This document shows positions 1 through 9,826 of a stretch of DNA of 64,000 nt, in pieces. This stretch comes from Huiozyma naganishii CBS 8797 (Eukaryota; Ascomycota; Saccharomycetes; Saccharomycetales; Saccharomycetaceae): the NCBI RefSeq assembly GCF_000348985.1, contig NC_035926.1, forward strand, positions 372,001 to 436,000. Direction: 5' to 3'. A program made the translations under genes and the position numbers. The notes beneath the pieces are model-generated. The model was not told the DNA's origin and did not search any database. It was given only the letters and a program-made list of their open reading frames with translations. Position 1 is the first letter of the stretch. Every line of letters begins with the position of its first letter.

Positions 1-1481
1 CCGTTCGGTGCCAGAATGCTTGACCAGAGTGTGCCCTGAACCAGAGATGACCAGATTGCCAAGCCCTCCCACTCGTAGGACGCAAAGAAGCCAAAGTGCA
101 GCATTTTGAGGTAAGCAAAAGTTCAGCGCTCGAGCACCCCAGTCCTGTCCTAATTGGGACACCCTCGTGGCCAACTGCCCAGAATACGGTGCAGGCCACA
201 TAGGGACATATCGCGCTTCGAGGAAATGGAGGCCCCAAAAGGGAAATGAGCGAAGTGTAGGTTTTCTTTTTTTTCTTTTTTCCTTTTCGCTGCTTGTTTT
301 GTTTTGTTTTGTTTTCGTTTCGAAAACTTTGCTCGCTCTGACGCTACAAGAAACACTCCTACGAACGGCATTACGTATACGTCGTTGTGTGTAAAAATAT
401 ATTTATATAAATAAACCAGCGATGGCTCATGATTCTTTTCCCTTCCACTTTCTTCAGAATACGTCTCTCTTTTGATACTTTTTTTGCAGAGCACCATATC
501 CAAAAACTAAACTAGACACCGACTAAAATCCTTGTACTGTTTCTAAGCATATCTTTTTAAAACAAGACACTCAGACAACAAGTTTCAATAACTCTTCCAA
601 CTATTTACACTCCTTAAAACTATCCAACTTTCTACATTCCTTATTTTTAAAAACCAAAAAACGTATGTATTCATTCCCACCAAAGGACGGTTGTTGTTAC
701 TAACGTTGGGGTATACCAATGAGCACATTTTGAATTGAGGCGACGAAAGATAGCCAGCAGGTGCCTCACTTAGGAGCGACAGAGATCGCGGAACTCTAAC
801 ACTGCCTCGATGATGAGTGAACCTCAAAACTCAGTATGGCAACAACGCGAAATGGAGGAGCGGAAAAAACAACAGAAATTTCCATTTCTGGAAGTTTTTT
901 TTTCTCACATTTCGCGTCGCTTTTGCGGTGCGAAAAAAAGAAACAAAAAAAATTCACTCGATGAAAAAAAACTCAGACGTTGAACTTTTCGCGTCGCTTT
1001 GGGTTCCCCGTTGTTTTATTTGTTGTTCTTTTTGGAATTTTCGCGTCTATTTTTGTCGTTCTCTGTTGCATCTATATCTCGGGCGTATTGGACTGTTTGC
1101 CCTTCAATTCGTTGACGTTGAGCACTGTTGCATATACACAAGAGGAACGGGGAGCGGGAAATCCCCGTTACATCGTCATCAAATCTTTTTTTGGCATTGT
1201 CCTTCCCCCCATCCTGCTGTTTTCTTCAAAATATCTTGGCCTGCCTTTTATTCTCTCAACCATCGCCCCAGATGCGAAGAATAAATACAAGGGACAATTG
1301 GAAACCTAGCCCTTTTTCTTTCAAGTTCGTTTTCCTCATGTTCTCGACTTCAAGTGTACCAAAAACAACAACAACCTTCTCCATTCCCTTTCAAGCTAAA
1401 ATTAATTAGTGACCGTTCCTTTTTACTAACATTCAGTTCCACATATACCGGATCATAAATTATTCCAGAAGTTAAGAAATA
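1..1481. other. Intergenic region upstream of SIM1, no gene seen
   Basis: There is no convincing gene in this stretch. The open frames are short, low-complexity and Lys- or Phe-rich, and none resembles a known family. It holds a short TTTTG repeat near 298-320 and several T-rich tracts. A pyrimidine/A-rich leader sits just before the SIM1 ATG. Long promoters are common ahead of cell-wall SUN genes, so this is most likely promoter plus the 3' flank of a gene outside the window. Confidence 0.6.
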
Positions 1482-2777
1482 ATGAAATTTACCTCTTCTG
1501 CTTTAACCGCAACCTTGATTGGTTCCGGTGCCATTGCCGCTGCCTTGCCAGCCATTGAGCAACCTGCCGCTGACTGCACTACCACTGTTGCTGCTAACAA
1601 CCATCAACACAAGAGAGCCGTCGCCGTTGAGTACGTTTACCAAACCGTCACTGTTGACGACAGCGGTAACACTATCACTGCTCCTCAACCTACCACTTTG
1701 ACTCCAACTGCCGTTGGTGCCACTGACGCAGGTGATGTTCACGTTACTGCGCCAGCCCCTGCTACCACTGAAGCTGCTGCTACCACCACCCTTGCTCCTG
1801 GGACCACTGCTACTACCACTACCCCAGAAGCTGAAACTACCCAGCCAGCTACCACCACTGCTGCTGCCACTCAGCCAGCTACCACCACCGCTGCTGCTCC
1901 AGCCACAACCACTACTGCCTCTTCTGGCTCCTCTGGCTCCTCTTCCTCCGGTAACGGTGGTATTTACGGTGACTTGGCCTCTTTCTCCGGTCCTTCTGAA
2001 CAATTTGAAGATGGTACCATCCCATGTGACTCCTTCCCATCTGGGCAAGGTGTGATTTCCGTCTCCTGGTTGGGTGAAGGCGGCTGGGCTGGTGTTGAGC
2101 ACCAAGACACCTCCACCGGTGGCTCTTGTACCGAGGGCTCCTACTGTTCCTACGCCTGTCAACCAGGTATGTCGAAGACCCAATGGCCAACCGACCAGCC
2201 ATCCGACGGTAGATCTGTCGGTGGGTTGTTGTGTAAGAACGGTATGTTGTACAGATCTAACACCAACTCCAACTACTTATGTGAATGGGGGGTTGACGCT
2301 GCTGTTGTCGTCTCCGAATTGTCCCAATCCGTTGCCATTTGTAGAACTGACTACCCAGGTACTGAGAACATGGTTATCCCAACTTTTGTTGAAGCCGGTT
2401 CCTCTCTTCCTCTAACCGTTGTCGACCAAGACTCCTACTACACCTGGAAGGGTATGAAGACTTCTGCCCAATACTACGTTAACAACGCTGGTGTCTCTGT
2501 CGAAGACGGTTGTGTCTGGGGTACCGATGGGTCTGGTATTGGTAACTGGGCTCCATTGAACTTCGGTGCAGGTTCCACCAACGGCATCACCTACTTGTCG
2601 TTGATTCCAAACCCTAACAACAAGTCCCCATTGAACTTCAACGTTAAGATTGTTGCCGATGAGGGTGCCACCGTGAACGGTGACTGTGCTTACGAAAACG
2701 GTAGCTACACTGGCGGTGCCGATGGTTGTACCGCTGCCGTTACCAACGGTAGAGCCAAGTTTGTCCTATACAACTAA
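1482..2777 (+). CDS. SIM1: SUN-family cell wall protein (SIM1/SUN4 type)
   Basis: Secreted, cell-wall-associated protein of the fungal SUN family, which acts in cell separation and wall remodelling and has been linked to beta-glucan binding or hydrolysis. The 431 residues show a signal peptide (about 1-20, Ala-rich cleavage region), a Kex2-type Lys-Arg at 44-45, and a Thr/Ala/Ser/Pro-rich linker at about 70-155 that is probably O-mannosylated. The Cys-containing SUN domain runs from about 160 to the end, with the conserved [13 protein letters not shown] and [18 protein letters not shown] segments. The next gene is POG1 on the same strand, as in S. cerevisiae YIL123W-YIL122W, so SIM1 is the best orthologue rather than its duplicate SUN4. 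UTH1 and NCA3 are more distant relatives. Codon use looks strongly biased, consistent with high expression. Confidence 0.93.
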   Translation: MKFTSSALTATLIGSGAIAAALPAIEQPAADCTTTVAANNHQHKRAVAVEYVYQTVTVDDSGNTITAPQPTTLTPTAVGATDAGDVHVTAPAPATTEAAATTTLAPGTTATTTTPEAETTQPATTTAAATQPATTTAAAPATTTTASSGSSGSSSSGNGGIYGDLASFSGPSEQFEDGTIPCDSFPSGQGVISVSWLGEGGWAGVEHQDTSTGGSCTEGSYCSYACQPGMSKTQWPTDQPSDGRSVGGLLCKNGMLYRSNTNSNYLCEWGVDAAVVVSELSQSVAICRTDYPGTENMVIPTFVEAGSSLPLTVVDQDSYYTWKGMKTSAQYYVNNAGVSVEDGCVWGTDGSGIGNWAPLNFGAGSTNGITYLSLIPNPNNKSPLNFNVKIVADEGATVNGDCAYENGSYTGGADGCTAAVTNGRAKFVLYN

Positions 2778-3809
2778 ACGGACTAATCTTTGCAAGCTGT
2801 TGACTGTTTCGTATTGCGTATATTGCTTTTTTCTCTTTTCACTTCTAAGTTTTATTAACCCAGGACAATACCATACCACTACTCTTTACAAATCTACCTT
2901 CTCTACTGACCTAGCCGCAAATGTATTCTCCTATACTATGTACGTATACCTGTGGCCATGCCGCGGTATGTAAAGAGACCGACTATATACTTATCTATCC
3001 CCAACTTCTATTGTAACACTACCAAACTGGACATACTGCGCTGCCCCAGCCTCCCTCGCCTCCATCGACGGTATCACGAGAGGAACTGCCTCCATCCCTC
3101 GCTTCTCAATTAGGGTTGCACTGCCCTTTCCGGAATACATCGCCTTCCTAATCAGGAAGTGTGATTGCGTTCAGCAGGATCTGTTATTACCGTAATTGGA
3201 TATTTACCCGGTTTCAGGGCGGGAGTTTCTCGAAGCGTTCTGCGGGCGTTTCTGTGGCGGGGGCTGTGAGATGTAGGAAAAAGGAAGGAAGAAAATTTTT
3301 TCCTCGTTTTCTTCGGAAAATTTCCTTCGCTACCTGGAAAATGTAGAGCTAAAAATAATAAAGATGTATCAGGTGTGGGTGAACAGAAAAATTTTCTGGC
3401 CCTTCTCTCCTCCTACAGCCTTGGATTTAGTGGAAAACAAGGATTGGAAGGGCGTTGTTACTTGGATAGCTCCGGTGCCGTTTGTTATACTTAAAGAAGG
3501 GTTAGTATCTTTTTTTTTGTCATCGCTTTGCTTGCAGTTGCTACGGAAACTCAGAGTGCCAGATTTTATTGTCGAAAAAAACTGTACTTTTCTTCTTCTT
3601 CCCTTACTGCAATTCCAAAGATATAACATTTACAGTTCCAATATCTCCTTCTTTTTTTTTCACTCGGTCTTTCCCCGAAACAAGAACGAGCCATCACATT
3701 CAGTTCCTTTTGAGTCCGTTCGCTTTTTCCCACATCGTGGCTTTGAAGTGGCAGTGAAGAGAAAATAATATAATTGTATCGGTTTACACATAGTCTTTAC
3801 ATTTTCAAG
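2778..3809. other. Intergenic SIM1-POG1
   Basis: About 1 kb without a supportable gene. It contains the SIM1 3' flank and the POG1 promoter. One TTAGGG (3110-3115) resembles a Tbf1 site. T-rich tracts lie at about 3510-3520 and 3650-3660. Short open frames here show no family resemblance. Confidence 0.6.
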
Positions 3810-4913
3810 ATGGAGAGACCCAGCAGTGACAGTGCGCTGCCAATATCGAGTGGAATGCACAGTACACCAGGGTCGAACACGAATTTGACATCACGCCCGA
3901 CTACGTATTCAGAGGACTCACCGCGGAAGTCTCTGTCCACCTCGGTTTTGATTGAGAAGGGTAAACGGGGCGGTTCGACGACACTGCTTGATCGGAAGAA
4001 TTTTAAACAATTGGTCTTTGAGGAGCTCGGACTTCAGGGAGACGCTGCTGCTTGCCCAGACGAAATGTTTAATAAATATGTAGAGGCAAGGCTAGTGAAG
4101 GAGAATATCAGGAAGGAGGAACTACGTCAACGAAATCTGGATAGGCTGGACTCTATTCTGAAAAAGTATATTTCAAGTGAAAAACTGACAGAACCTATCC
4201 TGACTCATATACTACAACTGGTCGACGACCCAGGGAGCATACCTGATTTGAAGAAAAGGAAAATAGACAATGTCACCTCTGTCTCGCCAAGGCTGGCGAG
4301 TCCCAGAGGGACTCGACCATACAAGTCGGATATACCACCGATCAATGAGTTAGGTTTCTCGAAACAGCAGCCCGCGGCGGCACAGTTCCAGCAACCAGGG
4401 TTGCAAACGTACCTCTTGCCAGTCCCGGCAATTGGGAGCACCTGGCAGACCAGTGGGTACGCGGGGGATACTGGCGGTGGCGCGATTGCGACTGCGAGTA
4501 TCCCACCAATAGCACAGTACCAGTCGTATTCAAACTCGACACGAGCGCAACAGACCGGTTACACGCAGGGATATGTGCAACAACCAAGCGGCGGAAGCAT
4601 ACCGATAATGGTCATGCCACCAAATAATACAGGGGAGCCAGGTACGATACCGGACCCAATTAGCCAATCACCATCATACCTAAACCTGCCCGGAATATCG
4701 CAGCAACAGGCACACCACCAACAGCCAATACATGCATCTCCCTTTCGACAGACGCAGTCAATGGACACAAGCAACAAGAGAGGTCATAGAAGATCTCAGA
4801 GTGCTATTGTGACTGCCAACGCTGATTTCAGGTCCCCACAGAGGGCATCCACGATAAATCAAAGACCCGTGAATTTTTTGATCCACACCCCCAAGCATCC
4901 GCCACCATCCTAG
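3810..4913 (+). CDS. POG1: POG1-like nuclear chromatin-associated protein
   Basis: Counterpart of S. cerevisiae Pog1, a nuclear, chromatin-associated protein that promotes recovery from pheromone arrest when overproduced; its biochemical role is unclear. The 367 residues have a Ser/Thr-rich N-terminus and a charged helical region (about 60-140, with EELRQRNLDRLDSILKKY). A basic KKRKID stretch with SPRLASPRG follows, then a Gln/Pro/Tyr-rich low-complexity middle. The C-terminus is highly conserved: a RRSQSA motif, a FRSPQR motif and the terminal RPVNFLIHTPKHPPPS, which is close to the end of S. cerevisiae Pog1. The reading frame is open upstream from a TTG at 3774, but the first ATG is at 3810 and fits the family. 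Position next to SIM1 matches YIL122W. Confidence 0.9.
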   Translation: MERPSSDSALPISSGMHSTPGSNTNLTSRPTTYSEDSPRKSLSTSVLIEKGKRGGSTTLLDRKNFKQLVFEELGLQGDAAACPDEMFNKYVEARLVKENIRKEELRQRNLDRLDSILKKYISSEKLTEPILTHILQLVDDPGSIPDLKKRKIDNVTSVSPRLASPRGTRPYKSDIPPINELGFSKQQPAAAQFQQPGLQTYLLPVPAIGSTWQTSGYAGDTGGGAIATASIPPIAQYQSYSNSTRAQQTGYTQGYVQQPSGGSIPIMVMPPNNTGEPGTIPDPISQSPSYLNLPGISQQQAHHQQPIHASPFRQTQSMDTSNKRGHRRSQSAIVTANADFRSPQRASTINQRPVNFLIHTPKHPPPS

Positions 4914-5724
4914 CGGCGAAAACAATAAAATGATACCCCCCTCAATATCTAACCCACTACAGTACTACTACTACTACTAATGATAATAACAATAAAGACG
5001 ACAGGTGATAGGAAAGAAAGATACCCGGTTACTTTCCATTACAGTGCATAATATTTTGACCTTTTTAGTTATTCCTCGAAGTTGAATATTCCCGATATCA
5101 CATTATGTTTTTATCGAATCCAAGAACTTACCATTCTATCTTCCTCTACCCTTATATACTCAAATACCATCCCTCTTCATGTGTTCAATATTACGTAAAC
5201 ACTATACATAGCATTATTTTCCTTTGTTGAAGATCATCTATTATCAGTCGTAACCTGAAAGAATGTGTTCATTTATTTTTTAGGTCTATTTGTGAATTAA
5301 CAGAGATAATACAGAACCTCAAACCAATGCAGACAATACAAGGGGAATACCCAGTTAGGCTGTTTGAAATTTTGCCACAGACAACAGGGTGTAACTGGCT
5401 TTTTTGATTTACAGGATTTGAACCTCAAAAAAGTACTTCGCTGTCTAAAAAATTGGAAATGGACATATATATAGGTGTCCAGAAATCCACACGGTGTCAG
5501 GGGTTATACGATTAATACACCACCTAATCGATAGTACAGCTTCAAAAAATGATATTTTTGATATAGATATTTTGTTATGCGATTATATTATTTAGAATAT
5601 TGTGTTTCTGTGGGACAGATGGTAATGGTTTGATGAGTTGTTCAAAAAAATGGGCTTTTCATCGAAAACACGTATAATACAGATATAGGATCCATTTTTG
5701 ACATGTTATGATTAACCAACACCA
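4914..5724. other. Intergenic POG1 / RPI1-like (convergent)
   Basis: AT-rich 3' flanks of two convergent genes. It holds a short TAC trinucleotide repeat near 4963-4980 and no supportable gene. The drug-transporter genes found here in S. cerevisiae (QDR2 and QDR1, YIL121W/YIL120W) are absent. Confidence 0.6.
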
Positions 5725-7620
5725 CTAAAGGTTCTCAAGATCCCGCAAGTTCACCTTGGTAGTGTTTTTTTCAGCACAATCTTTAAAGGCCTGGTACATC
5801 ATTTTTATGAGTTGCGCTTGTTGGTCGTTTTTCCTTTCCAGTTCCTCTAGTCTGGGTTGCATAATGGCCAGGTGAGTTTTGATGTGATCAACATCTGTCC
5901 TCAGGTAGGAAAGATTGTCACACACTGACTTTTGCATAGAAATTTGCGTATCGTGCTGCATCAACTTCTCCACGCATCTAGACAGTTGGCTAGACAACTG
6001 GCTATCAAGGTTAGACAACTGGCCATCGAGGTTTGACACTTGGCCATCCAGTTTAGACAACTGACCGTCATGGTTGAACAACTGGCCGTCGAGGTTTGAC
6101 AACTGGCCATCATGGTTTGACAATTTTTCCCCACATTGGGATAACCTCCTATCATGGTTAGTCAACTTTTTTTTGTAACCTGTCAACCGCTTATGGTGTT
6201 GCGTTAGCACCTCTTCTTGTTCCAACGATTTAGCATTTTGGATCCATAATTCCCTGGACTGTTTTACCAACTCACTCTCCTGGGCGGTCAGTTGTCGTTC
6301 TTGAAGTAATAACCTATTGTCGTGTTCCTCTATTATTTTATCATGGCTGGACACTACGTGCTCTGCCATTTCTATTCGATCGTCTTGGGATTCCAGTTGT
6401 TGACTATGCGCCAGCATATGTCCATCGACAGTGGCGATGTTTTGTTCGTGGTCCATAAGTTGGCACTCGCATTGTGTTTGCTGAAATCGTAAGTTCTCCT
6501 GCTCCCTTCGAAGTTCCAACTCCAATTCCGTTTGATCTGTGCTGGCATGACCATTGAAGATTTGCTGTATGTGGTTCTGTTGATCCAATTGCTGCTTTAT
6601 CAGTAATGAGATGTCGTTGACCTTATTCTGCAGAAGAGTCAGCTCTTCACCATAGTCCTTTGATGCTTTGTTGAATGTCTGCCCCTTTTCCGGAGTAGTA
6701 ACCATTTCCTCCTTACAATTGGAAATTGTACCATTGGAAATTGTGCCATTGGGGACGGTTACGCTACCCGAGGGGCTTGTGCTGTGGTTTATTGTTTCCT
6801 TTACTTGATCGTTGTTATCATTGTTCTCTACGTTGTTGCAGATACCTGGCTCCGTACTTGTGTTCTGCTGTTCTGGGCATGTTTCCGTACTGCTGTTGGA
6901 TTCCGAGTTAAGTCTTTCGTTAGTTTTTAGCACTAGGTTGCCCCTGACAAGTTCAAAAGTATTGACCAATTGTACGAGAGAGACATCCTTTTGCGACAAT
7001 CCAGGTTTCTGTCGTATATCCGTGTCACATTCGTGGTCCTGTTCCAGTTTGCGGCCCTTTGTGTAGAGCAATTTGAATCTATCCTGGCACTGTCTTGCAT
7101 TTCTTTCGAAGTTATGTTTCTGGAGGAGTTGTTCTGATATCTGTATCCAGAAATTCTTCATAGGTTTGAAGAACTCGACGAAGTTGAGTAATTGTGAGTG
7201 ATCGAGTAAAACTTGCACAAAGGCAATATCCTCTGAGTCCCTCCATTTCTTGCGGAACTGTCTACTATGCGAGTCTGGCCCGTTATTATTACTACCGGTA
7301 TCGCAGTAGCTCCCACTAGACTGCGGGCTCGTACTCTTCCCTGCCAATCCGTCCATGGGGTCATCATTATCGCGGTCCTCCTCCATCTCACTCTCATCTT
7401 CAACCTCGGCCTCACCCTTATCCTCATTTCTAAACATCCCCTTTGCCGGGAGTTTCCAAATTGTGGTGGGACCATGCAATGCATACTCCCCTGCGCTGTT
7501 TGTGATGGATCCCGTGCCTCCGTGTGATCTGCCATTCACGAACGCCGCTTCAAATCCATTGCACTCACCATGCACAGATCGACTCTTCGGTGCTATCAAC
7601 TGTAACTTGGTCGTGTCCAT
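5725..7620 (-). CDS. RPI1: RPI1-like trihelix/Myb-type transcription factor with heptad-repeat array
   Basis: Putative DNA-binding regulator of 631 residues. An acidic, Ser-rich N-terminus leads into a Myb/SANT-like trihelix domain at about 122-197, with tryptophans in KKWRDSEDIAF and NFWIQISEQLL and the basic RNARQCQDRFKLLY helix. The middle is Asn/Thr-rich. From about residue 380 to 575 the protein is a continuous seven-residue repeat (NHDGQLS, NLDGQLS and diverged forms) that should form a long coiled coil. The gene is divergent from RHO3, exactly where S. cerevisiae has RPI1 (YIL119C), a cell-wall and Ras-pathway regulator whose strains differ in internal repeat number. Orthology is inferred mainly from position plus the DNA-binding domain. 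The frame runs upstream to a GTG at 7674, but the first ATG is at 7620. Confidence 0.65.
   Translation of the reverse strand: MDTTKLQLIAPKSRSVHGECNGFEAAFVNGRSHGGTGSITNSAGEYALHGPTTIWKLPAKGMFRNEDKGEAEVEDESEMEEDRDNDDPMDGLAGKSTSPQSSGSYCDTGSNNNGPDSHSRQFRKKWRDSEDIAFVQVLLDHSQLLNFVEFFKPMKNFWIQISEQLLQKHNFERNARQCQDRFKLLYTKGRKLEQDHECDTDIRQKPGLSQKDVSLVQLVNTFELVRGNLVLKTNERLNSESNSSTETCPEQQNTSTEPGICNNVENNDNNDQVKETINHSTSPSGSVTVPNGTISNGTISNCKEEMVTTPEKGQTFNKASKDYGEELTLLQNKVNDISLLIKQQLDQQNHIQQIFNGHASTDQTELELELRREQENLRFQQTQCECQLMDHEQNIATVDGHMLAHSQQLESQDDRIEMAEHVVSSHDKIIEEHDNRLLLQERQLTAQESELVKQSRELWIQNAKSLEQEEVLTQHHKRLTGYKKKLTNHDRRLSQCGEKLSNHDGQLSNLDGQLFNHDGQLSKLDGQVSNLDGQLSNLDSQLSSQLSRCVEKLMQHDTQISMQKSVCDNLSYLRTDVDHIKTHLAIMQPRLEELERKNDQQAQLIKMMYQAFKDCAEKNTTKVNLRDLENL
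5965..6160 (-). repeat. 21-bp tandem repeats inside the RPI1-like gene
   Basis: About eight near-identical 21-bp units encode NHDGQLS/NLDGQLS-type heptads. Unit borders are clear in the DNA, where a GACAACTGGCC core recurs every 21 bases. They continue into older, diverged heptads up to about 6480, so the array probably expanded recently at its 3' coding end. Confidence 0.85.
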
Positions 7621-8756
7621 GGATTCATTTAACGAAGCACACGAATCCCAAAAAAACTCCCTTGTCTGTTCCACACTACCAAATCAAATGGAACTACACT
7701 GTGTGTACAAAACATATACACAAACGCACTTTTTGAATGGCCCTATTTAAAAAAAAACTTTATACTTACGGGTATATAGTATAATCGTATATAAAGAAGC
7801 TTACGTGCCGAGATTCGCGACCCTGTGTGAAAGTAAAATTGACAGGTCCCCAGATCTTCAGAACTCAATTGGCCATTCTGACATAAGAAGGGGACGCGGC
7901 CTTCCCCGCGGCCTACGATAAGCAAGAGTCCAGCCATTTCTATCTCTGTGCCCTTTGTATGACTCTTTCCGCATATTCCTTCACGTTAAGTCTCGGCAAA
8001 CATCCTAGAGAAAAAGCCACACATCCAAGCGCGTCCGACAAACGCTTTCTTCGCCGAGCTCGGCATAGAAGAGAGTGCTCTTGGTGGTAACCCGAAGCGT
8101 ATCCGGGCGGGGCCTCAGCACTGTATCTGAACATTCAATAGTAGTAGTGGTAATATTAGTGCAGTATGATATAAGATAGCATGACACAATAGGGACAAGG
8201 GGCGTGGTATGCATTGGGTGACAATAGCGGAGCTGTCCCAAAGGGGAAATATCTTTGGTATATAGAATAGCGGCGGCACGTGGCACAGACGGGGCCGCAG
8301 CCTTTTCTTTGCGCGTGCTTCTCTGCGGGGGGACAGGGCACCACACGCCGAAAGCGGACAAAACGCGGGGTGCGTGGGTTTTTGTTTTGAGCACCGAAAG
8401 TTAGGGCTTGGGGGGTGCTGTTTTAGGGCTTGCAGGGCGTTCCGGGTAATGTTTTCTTTTTTTCCAACTTCGAGCTGTTTCCATTTTTTTTTTGTTATTA
8501 TTTTCCAGTCAAAGAAACAACTACTGAGTGGCCGTACCCAGGGCTCCATCTATTTATATTTATATATTTTTGATCTGGAGGCGTTGGAACAACTACTACA
8601 CACACAATAGAAGCATCTGGGACTGGATCAACTTGCCAAACAGTAGTCGTTTTTCTTCTGTTATTTCCAATTCCAATTCCTCAGTGACAGCCTCACCTCA
8701 CCGAAGAAAATATATATAAAATACTAATCATACTCAAAATTTAGAGAGTGTTAAGG
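7621..8756. other. Divergent promoter RPI1-like / RHO3
   Basis: About 1.1 kb between two divergent genes. Overlapping minus-strand frames around 7940-8550 are compositionally odd and resemble nothing known, so I treat them as chance. Two TTAGGGCTT motifs (8401-8409 and 8423-8431, 22 bp apart) match the yeast Tbf1 recognition sequence. A T-rich tract and an AT-rich TATA-like stretch precede the RHO3 ATG. Confidence 0.6.
8401..8431 (+). promoter_or_regulatory. Pair of Tbf1-like sites upstream of RHO3
   Basis: Two direct TTAGGGCTT copies, 22 bp apart, about 330 bp upstream of the RHO3 start. The same nonamer makes up the array between PFK26 and MOB1. Tbf1 binding is inferred from the motif (core ARCCCTAA on the other strand). 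Confidence 0.5.
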
Positions 8757-9419
8757 ATGGGTCTGCTATGCGGTTCGTCATCGACATCCAAGAAACCAGT
8801 TGAGAGGAAAATAGTCATCCTGGGGGACGGTGCTTGTGGTAAAACCTCGCTGCTGAACGTGTTCACGAGGGGTTACTTCCCAGAAGTGTACGAGCCAACA
8901 GTCTTTGAAAATTACATCCACGATATCTTCGTAGATGGGAAACATATTACTTTGTCCCTTTGGGATACAGCGGGGCAGGAGGAATTTGACAGGTTGAGGT
9001 CACTTTCGTACTCAGACACGCACACCATCATGCTATGTTTCAGTATAGACTCGCAAGACTCGCTAGAGAACGTTAAGAACAAGTGGGTCGGTGAAATCAC
9101 AGACCACTGCGATGACGTCAAATTGGTCCTCGTCGCTCTGAAGTGCGACTTGAGAGACAGGGACAACGAGGGGAAGGCCATCACCCCAAACAATATCCAC
9201 CAGCAGAACGGCAGACCAAGCAAGAACAACCTGATACCTTACGAGGACGGCCTGGCCATGGCCAAGCAGATCGGCGCACTCCGCTACCTCGAATGCAGCG
9301 CCAAGTCCAACAAGGGTGTCAACGAGGCGTTCACAGAGGCTGCCAGAGTCGCACTCACAGCTGGTCCGCAAGTGAGTACCGAGGAGGACAATCACGATAG
9401 CAGCTGCACGGTCATGTGA
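8757..9419 (+). CDS. RHO3: Rho-family GTPase Rho3
   Basis: Small GTPase that controls polarized growth, exocytosis and actin at the plasma membrane. The 220 residues show every Ras-fold motif: P-loop GDGACGKTS, the effector region around YEPTVFENY, DTAGQEEFDRLRSLSY and the KCD nucleotide-specificity motif. A Rho insert follows, and the C-terminus ends in the CTVM prenylation box. The sequence is nearly identical to S. cerevisiae Rho3 through the GTPase core. The start is the ATG at 8757 (MGLLCGS), matching the S. cerevisiae N-terminus; a GTG nine bases upstream is not used. Position agrees with YIL118W. Confidence 0.97.
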   Translation: MGLLCGSSSTSKKPVERKIVILGDGACGKTSLLNVFTRGYFPEVYEPTVFENYIHDIFVDGKHITLSLWDTAGQEEFDRLRSLSYSDTHTIMLCFSIDSQDSLENVKNKWVGEITDHCDDVKLVLVALKCDLRDRDNEGKAITPNNIHQQNGRPSKNNLIPYEDGLAMAKQIGALRYLECSAKSNKGVNEAFTEAARVALTAGPQVSTEEDNHDSSCTVM

Positions 9420-9826
9420 AGTCTTGGCCGTACAATTTTCGATTTTTCTCTCTCTCTCGGACAATAGGTGAAGCTAGCAAAAAGGGTCACCGTGCTTGGC
9501 AGATGCAATTGGGTCGCCCAGCAACCAGGACGTCTCCACACAGCTCATATATCTAACTACAATGTATTATAACACGCAAACACCCTCTGTATCAGTCCAC
9601 TGACTTCTCCCAGGCGATTACCGTTTGCGGCAATTCGATGACGGAATGCGGAAAAACTCGAAATTGCTGAAGTAACTCGAAGGAAAGAAGACAAAGGATG
9701 AATCATCCTGCGATTACGTGACACACACACATATATATATAACGCCCTTTTCTTGCAATCGGAAGGCGCAAAAAAACCAATTGCTAATACAGGTGAATAG
9801 CCTACCCAACACAAATATCACAAACC
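9420..9826. promoter_or_regulatory. RHO3-HIS5 intergenic / HIS5 promoter
   Basis: Short CA and TA repeats at 9721-9742 lie just upstream of HIS5. I see no perfect Gcn4 site (TGACTCA). The nearest is the palindromic ATGAATCAT at 9698-9706, one mismatch from ATGACTCAT. PRM5 (YIL117C), present here in S. cerevisiae, is missing. Confidence 0.45.

Noticed and set aside
817..1309. Overlapping Phe/Lys-rich frames upstream of SIM1
   Set aside because: They derive from T-rich and A-rich tracts and show no conserved motif.
1503..2183. 226-codon minus-strand frame
   Set aside because: Antisense of SIM1, whose strongly biased codons leave the other strand open; no family resemblance.
5965..6160. Regular 21-bp repeats as a possible CRISPR array
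   Set aside because: There are no spacers; the units are contiguous codons of a heptad repeat inside an intact gene.
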